Shown: in pieces, positions 55,030-64,000 of the stretch
How positions within the stretch are numbered: position 1 is the stretch's first letter
Layout of the letters: every line of letters begins with the position of its first letter
NCBI GenBank assembly: GCA_036365515.1
Contig: CM070877.1
Coordinates: forward strand, 84,666,522 to 84,730,521
Direction: 5' to 3'
Length of the DNA stretch: 64,000 nt
Origin: Torymus aiolomorphi
Lineage: Eukaryota > Arthropoda > Insecta > Hymenoptera > Torymidae
The notes under the pieces: model-generated
What the model saw: only the letters and a program-made list of their open reading frames with translations
Told to the model about the DNA's origin: nothing
The model's database searches: none
Program-made: the position numbers and the translations under genes

Positions 55030-56276
55030 ATAAGAAATTCAATAAAAACATTGACAAGGGTAGATATAGTGTAAATGCGAATAATATCAGCCCAAGTCTA
55101 AATCATAACACGCAGGTGAACGAACTTTGTAGTAATATACAGGAAAAATGGTGTGTGAATGTCGCGGACGTCGAACTCCCGAAATACGTTATAGATGTTT
55201 TGAAACTCGGAGAGAAATTTAATTTCAATTGCCGTTTTGATAACTCATTGACATCGCATTACATTAAGAATTTTGAAATGTTTCTGAATATTAATTGCGA
55301 CGATGAACAAACAAAAACGCTAAGAGGAACGTTTTTGAATCTTATCAATAAATTTTATAACAAAGAATTATCACGTAGCACTCACTTTGAAAAACAGTTT
55401 AAAATAGATTTAAATAAAACTAAGGAGTTCATAAAACATAACCCACAGTTACTTATAACTAGAGCGGATAAGGGTAATACCACAGTTATTATTAAAAAAT
55501 CAGATTATTTAGATAAAACAGAAAATCTTTTTCATAATACCAAATACTACAAAGAAATAAAAACAAACCCTTTATCTAGTCTCGAAAGGAGAACCAATGA
55601 GTTAATCAAATGATTGAACAAAAACGATTTCCTCTGCTCCGGAAGAAAATTTGATTCAGTTTTACAAAAGTCCAACACAGCAAAAGCTCATGGCCTCATA
55701 AAAATACATAAAACCGGATTCCCTATTAGACCAATAATTTCAGCCATTAATTCACCACTATGTCATGTCTCAAAATATTTCACGAAATTTCTAACAAAAA
55801 ATCTGAAACAACCTAATTCACATGTAGACAATAGCCTTAAATTAAAAGCACGTATAGAAAATCTAAAAATTCCTCTTGATTTTGAAATAATTAGTTTAGA
55901 TGTTGTGAGTCTTTTCACTAATATTCCGGATTATCTAGTTCAACAAGCATTAGAAAAAAAATGGACGCAACTACATAATAAGATAAATATGAACTGCACG
56001 GAATTCTTATATTTAATCCATTTCATCGTTAGTAACAATTATTTTCAATTTAATGAAAAATATTATCAACAAATTTTCGGCTCAGCCATGGGTAACCCCA
56101 TTCTGGCGGATATAGTCATGGAGGATCTAGAGATTTGTTCAATCAATAAACTCACGTTCAAACCTTTGTTTTATTTCCGCTACGTGGATGATATTATTTT
56201 ATGTATACCTAAAAATATGATAGACCACACTGTAAATACTTTCAATGCGTATGACCAAAATTTACAGTTCACCTGT
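55030..56276 (+). pseudogene. Penelope-like reverse transcriptase
   Basis: Frames 55116-55613 and 55614-56279 are continuous apart from a TGA at 55611. They contain LLITRADKGNTTVIIKK, GLIKIHKTGFPIRPIIS, ISLDVVSLFTNIP (motif A), FGSAMGNPILADIVME (motif B) and FRYVDDIIL (motif C), the RT motif set of Penelope-like elements. The protein ends after the palm, so the thumb and the GIY-YIG nuclease are missing. Confidence 0.85.
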
Positions 56277-57200
56277 TAAGTGACATATTTTTTCGATTTT
56301 TTTCAATTTGCATTTTTAATTCACCAGTTTTACTCAGATGCATTCGTCAAATATTTTTCAAGCCTAATAAGTTTTAAGCGCAACATTCATACAAAGTACG
56401 AACGTTATCGGTTCCTCGCGACGACAGGAATGTGTTACTCAGCATCCTCACCCCTCTCGGAGCTTACCGCGAGAGAAATCCGAAACCCCTAGTCGGTGCA
56501 ACACTGTTGCCAAGGGTATAGGACCCACGAGTGCGAGAGAGAAAATGCGTCGAGCAGGGAAGACCGTCGACGTTGCGACGGCGTCATCGACACGGCTTGA
56601 CGAGGCAGTCCGCATCGAGAGCTTGATCGAATAAGTTGCGTTAAGCGAGTGCCTTAAGAGTTACAAGTAAGAAAGAGGAAAAGGGAGACAAGGATAGTGC
56701 GAACGATACCATTACATCTTGGAGCAACACATATAATTTGATCACCCTTACCATTATACATTATTGGATTTTACTAGAAGCGCCGTTATATCAAAAATCA
56801 AGGAAAACCAGGATTAATATTTTGCAACAAACCCACATTTCATACATTTGGATAATAACCAGTTCCGATTAATACGTAAAAAGTAAGTGTACTCTGATTT
56901 TTGATCTTAACGATAGAACATACATACATATACATAGTATCTCGCTCGAATGTATGTATATTTGCGTGTATATCGGCCGGGCGCATGCATCACAGAGAGG
57001 AGTGACTGTGCGTCATACATTTTTGTAAATTCATATTAACAAGGTGGCAAGCCAAATTCGGAATTAAGCAGTAATTTTCAGTGAATCTTATATTCCCCTT
57101 TGCGTAAACGATTCTTCTTATATATCGGGTTTCATTTACATGTCAGATTGAAAATAGATGCAAATAGAGCCGCAATTTAACGCAATACATCCCGTTTCGT
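56277..57200. other. no recognised gene; GC-rich 5' UTR-like patch
   Basis: 56400-56680 is CpG-rich with a splice-donor-like ACAAGTAAGAAAG (about 56667), resembling a promoter and first exon. A second donor-like AAAAAGTAAGTGT lies at 56879. No coding exon could be tied to them. Confidence 0.4.
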
Positions 57201-57617
57201 CCCAGGCGGAAATAAGACTTACCAAATAATAATTAATAGCAAAAATATAATTTTTTATATATACCTTTTTACTTAATAACAATAGTTATTAATAGTTTTA
57301 AATTGTGTTGAATAAAGTTAAACTTTAAAATCATTCTTAAATCATTATTATATTAAATCATTATTAATTTGAACTTCAAAATCATTATTTTCAATCATCA
57401 AAAATTTACAACAGCTATTAAGAGTTATTTACCTTTTTTCTGATCAAATATTGAAATTTGTACAATGATCCAAAAACTTATGAAAGTAAATAACTATTTA
57501 TAACTATTTATAACAGTTCTAAACTTTTATAAAAGTCTCAAATCCTCACCTTATAATCTGCCAATATCAGTTATAAACTTTATAAACTTTTATTATAGAA
57601 GATCATTTTCACCTGGG
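57201..57617. mobile_element. 417-bp MITE with CCCAGGCGGAAAT-type ends
   Basis: It starts CCCAGGCGGAAATAAGACTT and ends GATCATTTTCACCTGGGG, an imperfect TIR. The interior is AT-rich with repeated TATTAATAG and ATCATTATT motifs. The terminus matches the composite element at 11375-16432, so both belong to one non-autonomous family. Confidence 0.7.
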
Positions 57618-58250
57618 GTTTAATAAATAAAAATAAACTTTAAATTCAAGCAATCATTAGAATGCGACCGACCACATTTACAAGTTAATTTCTAATTAAC
57701 AATTTTTATGTTCATAAAAATACGGAAAGATAATAGAAGAAAAATCAATTAGCTTCCTAAAATTATTCGATTCACTGGGCCATTGTGTAATTGACAGTAG
57801 TTAGATTCCAACCGAACACTGAAGTTCATGAGTCGCAGGCAGATCGAGTCGGATTCCCCTCTCACCGTAGCTGTCAGGGCCCCTAAAATAAAGTGATTAA
57901 TAAGTATAGGAATGTATGATTTTCACATAGGAAAATAATGTACTGATCGTAGAACAACCTAGACGCGTCTTAACCTCAGTGATCATATTAAATCAATTCA
58001 ATTGGGTTCAGTTATAAGAGTTTATTTGAAGAAAAAGAACGAGGTTGAAGTGTCTTTAAAGAAAAGAAATCATTAGATTATATGATATTATCAATTTGTT
58101 TATGTAGAAAACATCCTTTTTTTCCTAAAGTATCTGAATATTTTTATAAAAAAGGGGGTTAAACACATTAAAGCTTTTATTAAATCTATATTATTGTTTT
58201 TTGAGATAACTAAACGAGTCTAGCTTATTTTGGGGATCTACATATAGTAA
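57618..58250. other. no gene seen
   Basis: Mostly AT-rich, with a moderately GC patch at 57830-57890. Nothing is supportable. Confidence 0.5.
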
Positions 58251-59047
58251 CCGATAATCGATGGTCAACCCCCACAGGGTTTTCTCGGTTTTTGACCTTT
58301 AAATATAAAACGTTGAGTGGTTGGTCAAAGTAAAGATACTTACCCCTACTCACAGAAGCGAAGCGACGACAGAGGACGGATACCCAGTAGTGTTGGGCGA
58401 AGGCGAGGGGAATATCCTCCAGGTGTCGTAAACTCTACCAAATTTTATCCAACCCTTAGCTTCCTTCTTCGAATTCTTCGCAAGTTAATATTTCCTGTCC
58501 CTTGTCCTCTCTCTGGATAGGGAAATGCAGATGGCAATTATTATTTTCCATTGAGGAGGCCAGATCCAAACAATTATCACCCTGCATCGTGCATTTCTCC
58601 CTGCGGGTCTGTCAAGGGTGAGGGAGAGATCAGTGCATTACCAGAAGGTCCCAGAGGCCTATCAGGCACAGAACCCTCTTATTGATCCACTTCGTCCACC
58701 CCCGAATTCTTCAATAGGACCCTGTCACTTGGAGGTGCAGAGTGCATGTGTGTCACAGTATACCTATATACATATACATGAATATCTAGTTATATAGTGG
58801 GCGGATCAATTGCAGACAGTCTTCTGAGGGTTATTGGATATCCTAGGAATGCTTCCCGTCTGGAAAAAAGGAAAGAAAACATCACCAAGAAACAGATCCT
58901 AATTTTATCATTACTGATATATATATATATAATTATCACTTAACCCCTTTATGGAGTCCATCCCTGTATATTAGTACCTACGCCCAGAGTTCCCGTATAC
59001 AAGTGACTAAAGAAATAATCCCTCTCTGGGTATAGAAACTCTAGATC

Positions 59048-59152
59048 GGGCTCCATAAACGCCGTATAAGAATATTTTATGGGACCCGGGCTCCATAAAA
59101 GAAAACGGGCTCCATAAATATGCTCATGTGTATAAAAGGGCTCCATAAATCC
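59048..59152 (+). repeat. GGGCTCCATAAA direct repeats, 4 copies
   Basis: Copies lie at about 59048, 59090, 59108 and 59140. A related inverted form, TTTATGGAGTCC, is at 58948. Spacing is irregular. Confidence 0.85.
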
Positions 59153-59162
59153 GGTAAAACAA

Positions 59163-59164
<2 letters not shown>

Positions 59165-59226
<62 letters not shown>
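59165..59226. repeat. (GT)n microsatellite, about 62 bp
   Basis: Uninterrupted GT dinucleotides followed by TATATATATG. Confidence 0.95.
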
Positions 59227-59236
<10 letters not shown>

Positions 59237-60070
59237 GTATAAATGCACGCGCTCCGGGGACACGTGCGAAGACTTATCTGACTAGTTGGAAACCCTTCTG
59301 CATTGCCCCCCTATCGGTGAGAATTTACCCGGGGTGCTCCTTTTCCTATTGATTCTTCTTATTTTCCTCCGATTTTCACCTTGATATCCTCGCACAAGTC
59401 AGATCCCCGTCGCCGTCGGTCGGATACTGTTGGGTGTGAGTCAACTGTTAGCCGCCTCCGCCTCCGACCGAGTATACATAGAGTACCGCGCGAACGAGGC
59501 CGCGCCGACCACCACAGAGTACATAGAGTACGCGGAGAGTCCGTGCGGCTCCGACGTTAGGGTGCGTCTGCATAGGTGTAGGGGAATCGAATCACACAAA
59601 TCAGTTCATAGGTTCGACTATAAGTAATAATAGGAGTAAGTCATATTTCGGGGTACATTTAACAGGGTTAAAACACTTACCGAATTTTAAGTTAATAATA
59701 ATCAACTCTAATATTAAGTAGTAATTGATAAAGGTCTTTGTATCGACGGAAATAATACACCGTTTTGTATTGGAAATAGTGATTACAATAAAGTTGCTTG
59801 TGTTCATTTTAATTAACGGATCGTGGATATTTATTTCTTTCATGCAATATAGATCAATATCCTATTTAACCTCTAATAACGTAACGATCCCTACCTTCTG
59901 AAGTTTCATTGATACCAATCCATATATCGAGGTGTTTATGGGGACATTTCGACGAAACATGTAAGAAGCAGAGGTCCTCCTAGAGTAAGGCGGACAGATG
60001 TCTTAGGAGCGTCATCCAAAAATATCTCCCATATATATACCCAATCCCGATTTGAGGTACAAGGGGAGAG

Positions 60071-60101
60071 TTACGATATTGCTTCACGAAATATCGTAAC
60101 A
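60071..60101 (+). other. hairpin at the Gypsy LTR end
   Basis: GTTACGATAT pairs with ATATCGTAAC around TGCTTCACGA, directly before the primer binding site. Confidence 0.7.
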
Positions 60102-60577
60102 AAAATGGTGGCAGAGCGTGGTTCGACGCTCTAACCTCTTGCGCTTATCTTTTGGAAATTTTCGAGAAACTAAATTATATGACCTTACCGGCCAATTGGC
60201 CGTTTCAGTAAAAATAAATAGTGTGAGAGTACATACGCACGTGCCCATATACATGCCAGCATAATTATATACACATCGTATTTTATTTTTTTTCATAATT
60301 AGAATATTTATATAACATATTTTATATTCGTATATTTATAACCTTATTGCTGCGTGTTTCCCGCACGATCGCTTTTTGTCCTTCGCCTGCTAAAAACAAT
60401 TGCAACTTCAACCCTTGTTTTTGAGTGGTTGCCGTGAGTTCGGGGAGGGTCGCGGTTTTAACCCCTTAATTCAAACCTCGAGTGTTCCTGACCCCTCTCT
60501 ATTACGGGCGATACCCATAATCATAGCGGATCAGGCAGTGATAATTCGGTGGTAGAAGGATATCAAACGCGATAAAC

Positions 60578-61945
60578 ATGGCGGGGGAAGACGAGACAAA
60601 CGCAACTGCAAACGCGAGTAATGAATGTTCGCAATTAATGGTCACAATGGCGGGGACTATGGTCATGCAAGCCGTCATTGCAGGGATACCTTCGTTTGAT
60701 GGTTCCAACATACCACTCAAAGACTTTCTTCAAGACGTACGGAACGCCGCGAGCGACGTACCCGAGGATAAGATCGGCGGGTTCCTTAAGAAGGTCTTGG
60801 GTAAACTTCGAGGATTGGCCCGGAATTCCACGTATGGCGTGACCTTTAACAACGTGGATGACCTCGTGAAGCACCTTAAGCGAAGGTTTGCTCCGGGAAA
60901 AACCTTCACGTATTATAACACTCAATTGAATGGGATCCGAATGTTACAGCACGAAACGGTTGGAGATTTTCGGCATCGCCTTAACATTCTATTGATGGGG
61001 GCAGAAAATGCTCTGAAGGAAGAAAAGGGCAGACAGTATGTCGACGCTATGATGGTACCCATGAAAGATGCCTCCATCGATATCTTTATCCGGGGGTTGC
61101 CATACACCATCAGTGCCGCGGTTGACACCTGTCACCCCGAGACCCTCGATGAAGTATATCTTGAGGGGGTACGGATAGAATCCCGTATCAAATCTCGGAT
61201 ACTATCAGACTCGCGAATGCCTGGAGCTTCCCAGTACAATGAAGCTCACGAATTATCCCAAAACTTTAAAAGGGCAGGAAGCTACTCCATGCCGTTCCAA
61301 GGACACTCTACCGAAGGGGTATCAAAAGCTCCTGCCTACATCGGATATATGGAGAATGTTGAAGCCAACCAACAACCTGAGGTTCAAACCCAGGCTCAGG
61401 GTCAAGAAGAATCAGAAGTTCCCTACGTTGGATATTTTTACGCAGGATCGCCAACAGAACAGATGCAAGGTGGAGGACCCAACGGACAAGTGCCAACAGG
61501 GGATCGGTCTCCCTTCAATCAATATACTAGAGGTAGAGGTGGATACAGGGGTCGGGGTCGAGGCTACTCACAAGGGACCTCTCGGCCCAAAGAACAAGTA
61601 GACCCAAGATTGTATCATCCAAATAATCAACAATCTCAGTCGGGTTTTACCCTTGGCCTTCCTCCATCCCATGGCCCACCGATCTCATACCCTTTGCAGC
61701 AGGGGTCTTTAAACTTCCAGGAGGCTCGTCCGGGAACTTCAGTGACGAGCCCAGCCCCTCCAGCGACAACCCCCCAGGCGACAACTCGGGAATCACTCCA
61801 GATGGTCCAACCCAATTCACAAGCTACTCAAACCAACACGGGGCCACGAGTGTTTCTGGCAAGAGCCCCGACGGGACAGCTGTCTGGATTGGTTCCTGCA
61901 CACCAACTGGCCGAGAGGATGCGCGAGAGGATGAACCTACGGTAG
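60578..61945 (+). CDS. Gypsy Gag with RG-rich nucleic-acid-binding tail
   Basis: 455 residues start at ATG 60578 in a good context (ACATGGCG). Residues 35-210 match a Gypsy-type capsid region: IPSFDGSNIPLKDFLQDV, LARNSTYGVTFNNVDDL and LKRRFAPGKTF, then DIFIRGLP. No CCHC knuckle is present. Instead, residues 310-335 read RGRGGYRGRGRGYSQG, an arginine-glycine box likely to bind RNA. The C-terminus is Gln/Pro/Thr-rich. The frame is intact. It would form the particle core around the element RNA. Confidence 0.85.
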   Translation: MAGEDETNATANASNECSQLMVTMAGTMVMQAVIAGIPSFDGSNIPLKDFLQDVRNAASDVPEDKIGGFLKKVLGKLRGLARNSTYGVTFNNVDDLVKHLKRRFAPGKTFTYYNTQLNGIRMLQHETVGDFRHRLNILLMGAENALKEEKGRQYVDAMMVPMKDASIDIFIRGLPYTISAAVDTCHPETLDEVYLEGVRIESRIKSRILSDSRMPGASQYNEAHELSQNFKRAGSYSMPFQGHSTEGVSKAPAYIGYMENVEANQQPEVQTQAQGQEESEVPYVGYFYAGSPTEQMQGGGPNGQVPTGDRSPFNQYTRGRGGYRGRGRGYSQGTSRPKEQVDPRLYHPNNQQSQSGFTLGLPPSHGPPISYPLQQGSLNFQEARPGTSVTSPAPPATTPQATTRESLQMVQPNSQATQTNTGPRVFLARAPTGQLSGLVPAHQLAERMRERMNLR

Positions 61946-61949
61946 TGCG

Positions 61950-62993
61950 AGTGAAGGTTCCCGAAGGCGCAAGGACGGACTTCTATTTATGGTAGACAAC
62001 GGTGCTACGGTCAATCTACTCAAGATCGGAGCCTTGTATCCGAATGCGCTTGTGGACAATAACCAAGCAATCCCTTTGATCGGTATTAGCGACCAAACGG
62101 TAGAAACCCTAGGCACCGTCTCACGTACCATACGAGATAAACCAGTAATGTTTTTAGTTACATGCGACGATTTTCCTATCGATCAGGACGGTGTTTTGGG
62201 TAGTAATTATCTCAAACAAGAAAAGGCTGTCATCTCGTACCATTATAACACTTTAATGCTCGGTAGCGACGTTATGCACCCGATCCCGTTCATCGATCCC
62301 CCGGTTCCCCCTAAGCCTATAAATATGTGCGACACTGTTATTAGAGAGGAGGGGGGGAGCGTTGAAATGGACTCGATCATTCCAACGACTGAAGTGACGG
62401 ATACCCAAAACCAACAAGGATTCAAGAATGAATCGCCCCCCAAGCCCGCTCCGATTCGATACACTATTCCCCGCAGGTCGCGCAAGGTGCTCAAGATTAA
62501 CGTCATTAGTACGGACCTCAAGCAAGGATATCTACCTCTTCTAGACGTTGGCTACGACGACGTATACGTGGGAGAAGGGATCGTAAAAGTAGAAAACGAC
62601 TGTTGTCACGTGATGGCTATAAATACCCGTGAAGACGATGTCGTCATTGAAGTGAAGCCCGGAGAAATCATCCCTTTCGAATACGCGGCCATGGACTTTG
62701 AACCAGGATCGGAAGATGATATTGAGGTATCTGCCAACAACCCTATCTTGGAAAGCTATAAGAGGACACTAGAGCTCAAAAATATCATTCCAATGGATCA
62801 TCTAACCGACCGGGAAAAGGGTTATGTAGAGAAACTGATTGGAAATTATAACCATGTCTTCCTTTTGCCTGGAGACCCCTTGCCATGCACAGATGCCGTG
62901 GAACATTTTATCCCTACAGATACCAACAAACCCGTGAATGCAAAGCAGTACCGACATCCTGTATCTCACAAGGAATTCATCCAAAAGATATAG
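61950..62993 (+). CDS. Gypsy protease and start of pol
   Basis: The frame overlaps the Gag end in another register, so pol is probably made by frameshifting. From 61989: MVDNGATVNLLKIGALYP, an aspartic protease motif with Asn where Ser or Thr is usual after the catalytic Asp. DQDGVLGSNYL is the second block. A linker follows, then the N-terminus of RT (EHFIPTDTNKPVNAKQYRHP). The stop at 62991 follows a 1-bp indel; the RT continues in the next frame (KDIEKKLKEGIIEPSSS). Confidence 0.8.
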   Translation, partial: SEGSRRRKDGLLFMVDNGATVNLLKIGALYPNALVDNNQAIPLIGISDQTVETLGTVSRTIRDKPVMFLVTCDDFPIDQDGVLGSNYLKQEKAVISYHYNTLMLGSDVMHPIPFIDPPVPPKPINMCDTVIREEGGSVEMDSIIPTTEVTDTQNQQGFKNESPPKPAPIRYTIPRRSRKVLKINVISTDLKQGYLPLLDVGYDDVYVGEGIVKVENDCCHVMAINTREDDVVIEVKPGEIIPFEYAAMDFEPGSEDDIEVSANNPILESYKRTLELKNIIPMDHLTDREKGYVEKLIGNYNHVFLLPGDPLPCTDAVEHFIPTDTNKPVNAKQYRHPVSHKEFIQKI

Positions 62994-64000
62994 AGAAGAA
63001 ACTCAAAGAAGGGATTATCGAACCCTCTAGTAGCCTCAGCAGCTCTCCCATATGGATCGTCCCTAAAAGACCGGACCCACAAGGAAAACCTAGATGGCGG
63101 ATGGTTGTGGACTTACGAGAATTGAACCATAGCATACCTAGCTGATCTCTTAGATCAGTTAGGAGATGCTGTGTACTTTTCGGTGTTCGATCTAGCATCT
63201 GGATTCCATCAAATCAAAATGGCTCCAGAGGACAAATGGAAAACCGCATTTTCCACCCCTGGAGGACACTACGAATTCAATCGTATGCCGATGGGACTTA
63301 ACAATGCCCCTGCCACCTTCCAAAGATTAATGGATCAGATTAAGCATGGGATCAACTGTAAAGAATTGTTGGTTTACATGGACGACGTAATTATCCACGT
63401 CAGAACTCTTGAAGAACACGATCACCGTGTGAGGAACTTTTTCAATCGATTAGCGGAGACTAAACTTGTACTCCAGCCCGAAAAGGTACATTTCCTGCGG
63501 AGAGAAGTAGCCTTTTTAGGACACATTATCAGTGCCAAAGGCACTGAACCAGATCCTGGAAAAATCCATGCAGTAAGGAACTTTCCTCGGCCAAAGACTG
63601 TGAGGAATGTGCGAGAATTCACAGGACTCACAGGCTATTATCGTCGATTTATCAAGGACAATTCCAAGATTGCCAAGCCACTGTACGAACTCCAGAAAAA
63701 GGACAAGGACTTCCTGTGGGGCCCGGCTCAAGATGAAGCCTTTGAAGTCTTAAAGGACAAACTATGTAATTACCCGATCTTAATATTTCCGGACTTTAAC
63801 AAACCCTTCACTTTGACCACGGATGCCTCTGATGGAGCTATTGGAGCCGTATTGAGTCAAGAGAAGGGCCACTTTGATCATCCCATAAACTATTTATCGA
63901 GGATTTTGAACAAGGCCGAGCGTAACTATAGTACAACGGAAAAGGAATGTTTGGCCGTCTTATATGCTCTTAACCAGTTCAGGCCCTACCTGCTGGGACG
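62985..64000 (+). pseudogene. Gypsy reverse transcriptase and RNase H, partial
   Basis: KPRWRMVVDLRELNHS is followed by a small deletion near 63140 that shifts the frame. Then come DLASGFHQIKMAPEDKWKTA (first catalytic Asp), YEFNRMPMGLNNAPATFQR, LVYMDDVII (catalytic pair), FLGHIISAKG and FTGLTGYYRRFI, and RNase H with LTTDASDGAIGAVLSQEKG and TTEKECLAVLYALNQFRPYL at the window edge. Apart from the two indels the domain is well preserved. Confidence 0.9.

Larger units (their letters stand above)
51790..56276 (+). mobile_element. Penelope-like element, interrupted and 3' truncated
   Basis: It contains a 5' region with a hammerhead-like motif, an N-terminal ORF part (52284-52853), a piggyBac foldback inserted at TTAA, a second hammerhead-bearing segment, and a Penelope-type reverse transcriptase (55030-56276). 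The GIY-YIG endonuclease expected after the RT is absent. A second partial pLTR-like segment inside the ORF suggests two partly tandem copies or an internal duplication. Confidence 0.8.
58251..60102 (+). promoter_or_regulatory. likely LTR and upstream region of the second Gypsy element
   Basis: The LTR 3' end is placed at 60102 (ATATCGTAACA) because a primer-binding-like TGGTGGCAGAGCGTGGTTCG follows at 60107. The start of the LTR was not resolved. The region has a TATA-like TTTAAATATAAAA (58300), repeats of GGGCTCCATAAA (59048-59152), a long GT tract and a CpG-rich zone (59400-59580) with repeated ACATAGAGTACG. A hairpin lies at its very end. Confidence 0.45.
60103..64000 (+). mobile_element. 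second Gypsy element (different family), continues past the window
   Basis: Primer binding site, Gag, protease, RT and RNase H follow in Gypsy order. Codon use is more GC-rich and the frames longer than in the first Gypsy copy, so this insertion is younger. Only a few indels break pol. The integrase, any env and the 3' LTR lie beyond the window. Confidence 0.85.

Noticed and set aside
59940..59990. Third hammerhead candidate (CGACGAAACATG)
   Set aside because: No CTGANGA box at a workable distance.
62243..62525. Minus-strand frames in the Gypsy pol region
   Set aside because: Shadows of the intact plus-strand protease-pol frame.

Overview
The window looks like a piece of an AT-rich arthropod genome, most likely an insect and perhaps a hymenopteran. 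The evidence is short introns (76-83 bp), abundant TA and GT microsatellites, AT-rich intergenic DNA broken by short CpG- and CT-rich promoter-like islands, and an insect-typical mixture of mobile elements. I found no convincing intact host gene. Almost every recognisable coding stretch belongs to a transposable element, and nearly all are broken by frameshifts, stops or nested insertions.

Layout. (1) 146-18143 is bounded by long inverted repeats that start with the heptamer CACAGTG and are flanked by a 5-bp direct repeat CGGCG, the signature of Transib-type transposons. Inside it lie an R1-clade non-LTR retrotransposon (minus, about 930-5700), a broken transposase-like fragment (6290-6760), a 40-bp hairpin tandem repeat (6880-7110), a Gypsy solo LTR with target duplication (8299-8939), a dead mariner (9946-10975), and an AT-rich composite element (11375-16432) carrying a 291-bp satellite and a tRNA-like sequence. 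(2) 18149-19110 is a GC-rich promoter-like island, followed by a non-LTR ORF1 fragment (minus, 19110-19830). (3) 22299-30287 looks like one minus-strand Gypsy copy (LTR plus polypurine tract, then integrase) split by a nearly intact CR1-like retrotransposon (24200-27818). It is followed by a decayed Copia element (minus, 30299-35760). (4) 36475-36884 is a small unidentified gene with a duplicated domain.

(5) 37161-47411 is a plus-strand Gypsy/env element with its 5' LTR. Its integrase is split by a 2.3-kb TIR element (43681-46003) that carries a four-exon, intron-containing gene with a tandemly duplicated exon-intron module. (6) 47412-49930 has a G-rich/CpG-rich promoter-like segment and a DDE-transposase plus SWIM zinc-finger remnant. 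(7) 50576-51780 is another Gypsy fragment (minus). (8) 51790-56276 is a Penelope-like element with two hammerhead-ribozyme-like motifs, interrupted at TTAA by a giant piggyBac-type foldback (52863-54780). (9) 57201-57617 is a small MITE. (10) From an unresolved point before 60102 to the end runs a second, younger Gypsy element with Gag, protease, reverse transcriptase and RNase H, cut off by the window edge.

The elements do not cooperate as a pathway; the nesting records their order of insertion. The most unusual items are the intron-bearing gene carried by a TIR element inside an integrase gene, the Transib-like element with V(D)J-RSS-like termini, the paired hammerhead motifs in the Penelope element, and the piggyBac foldback with transposase C-termini in both arms. 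All calls come from reading the sequence and its translations; no database search was possible.
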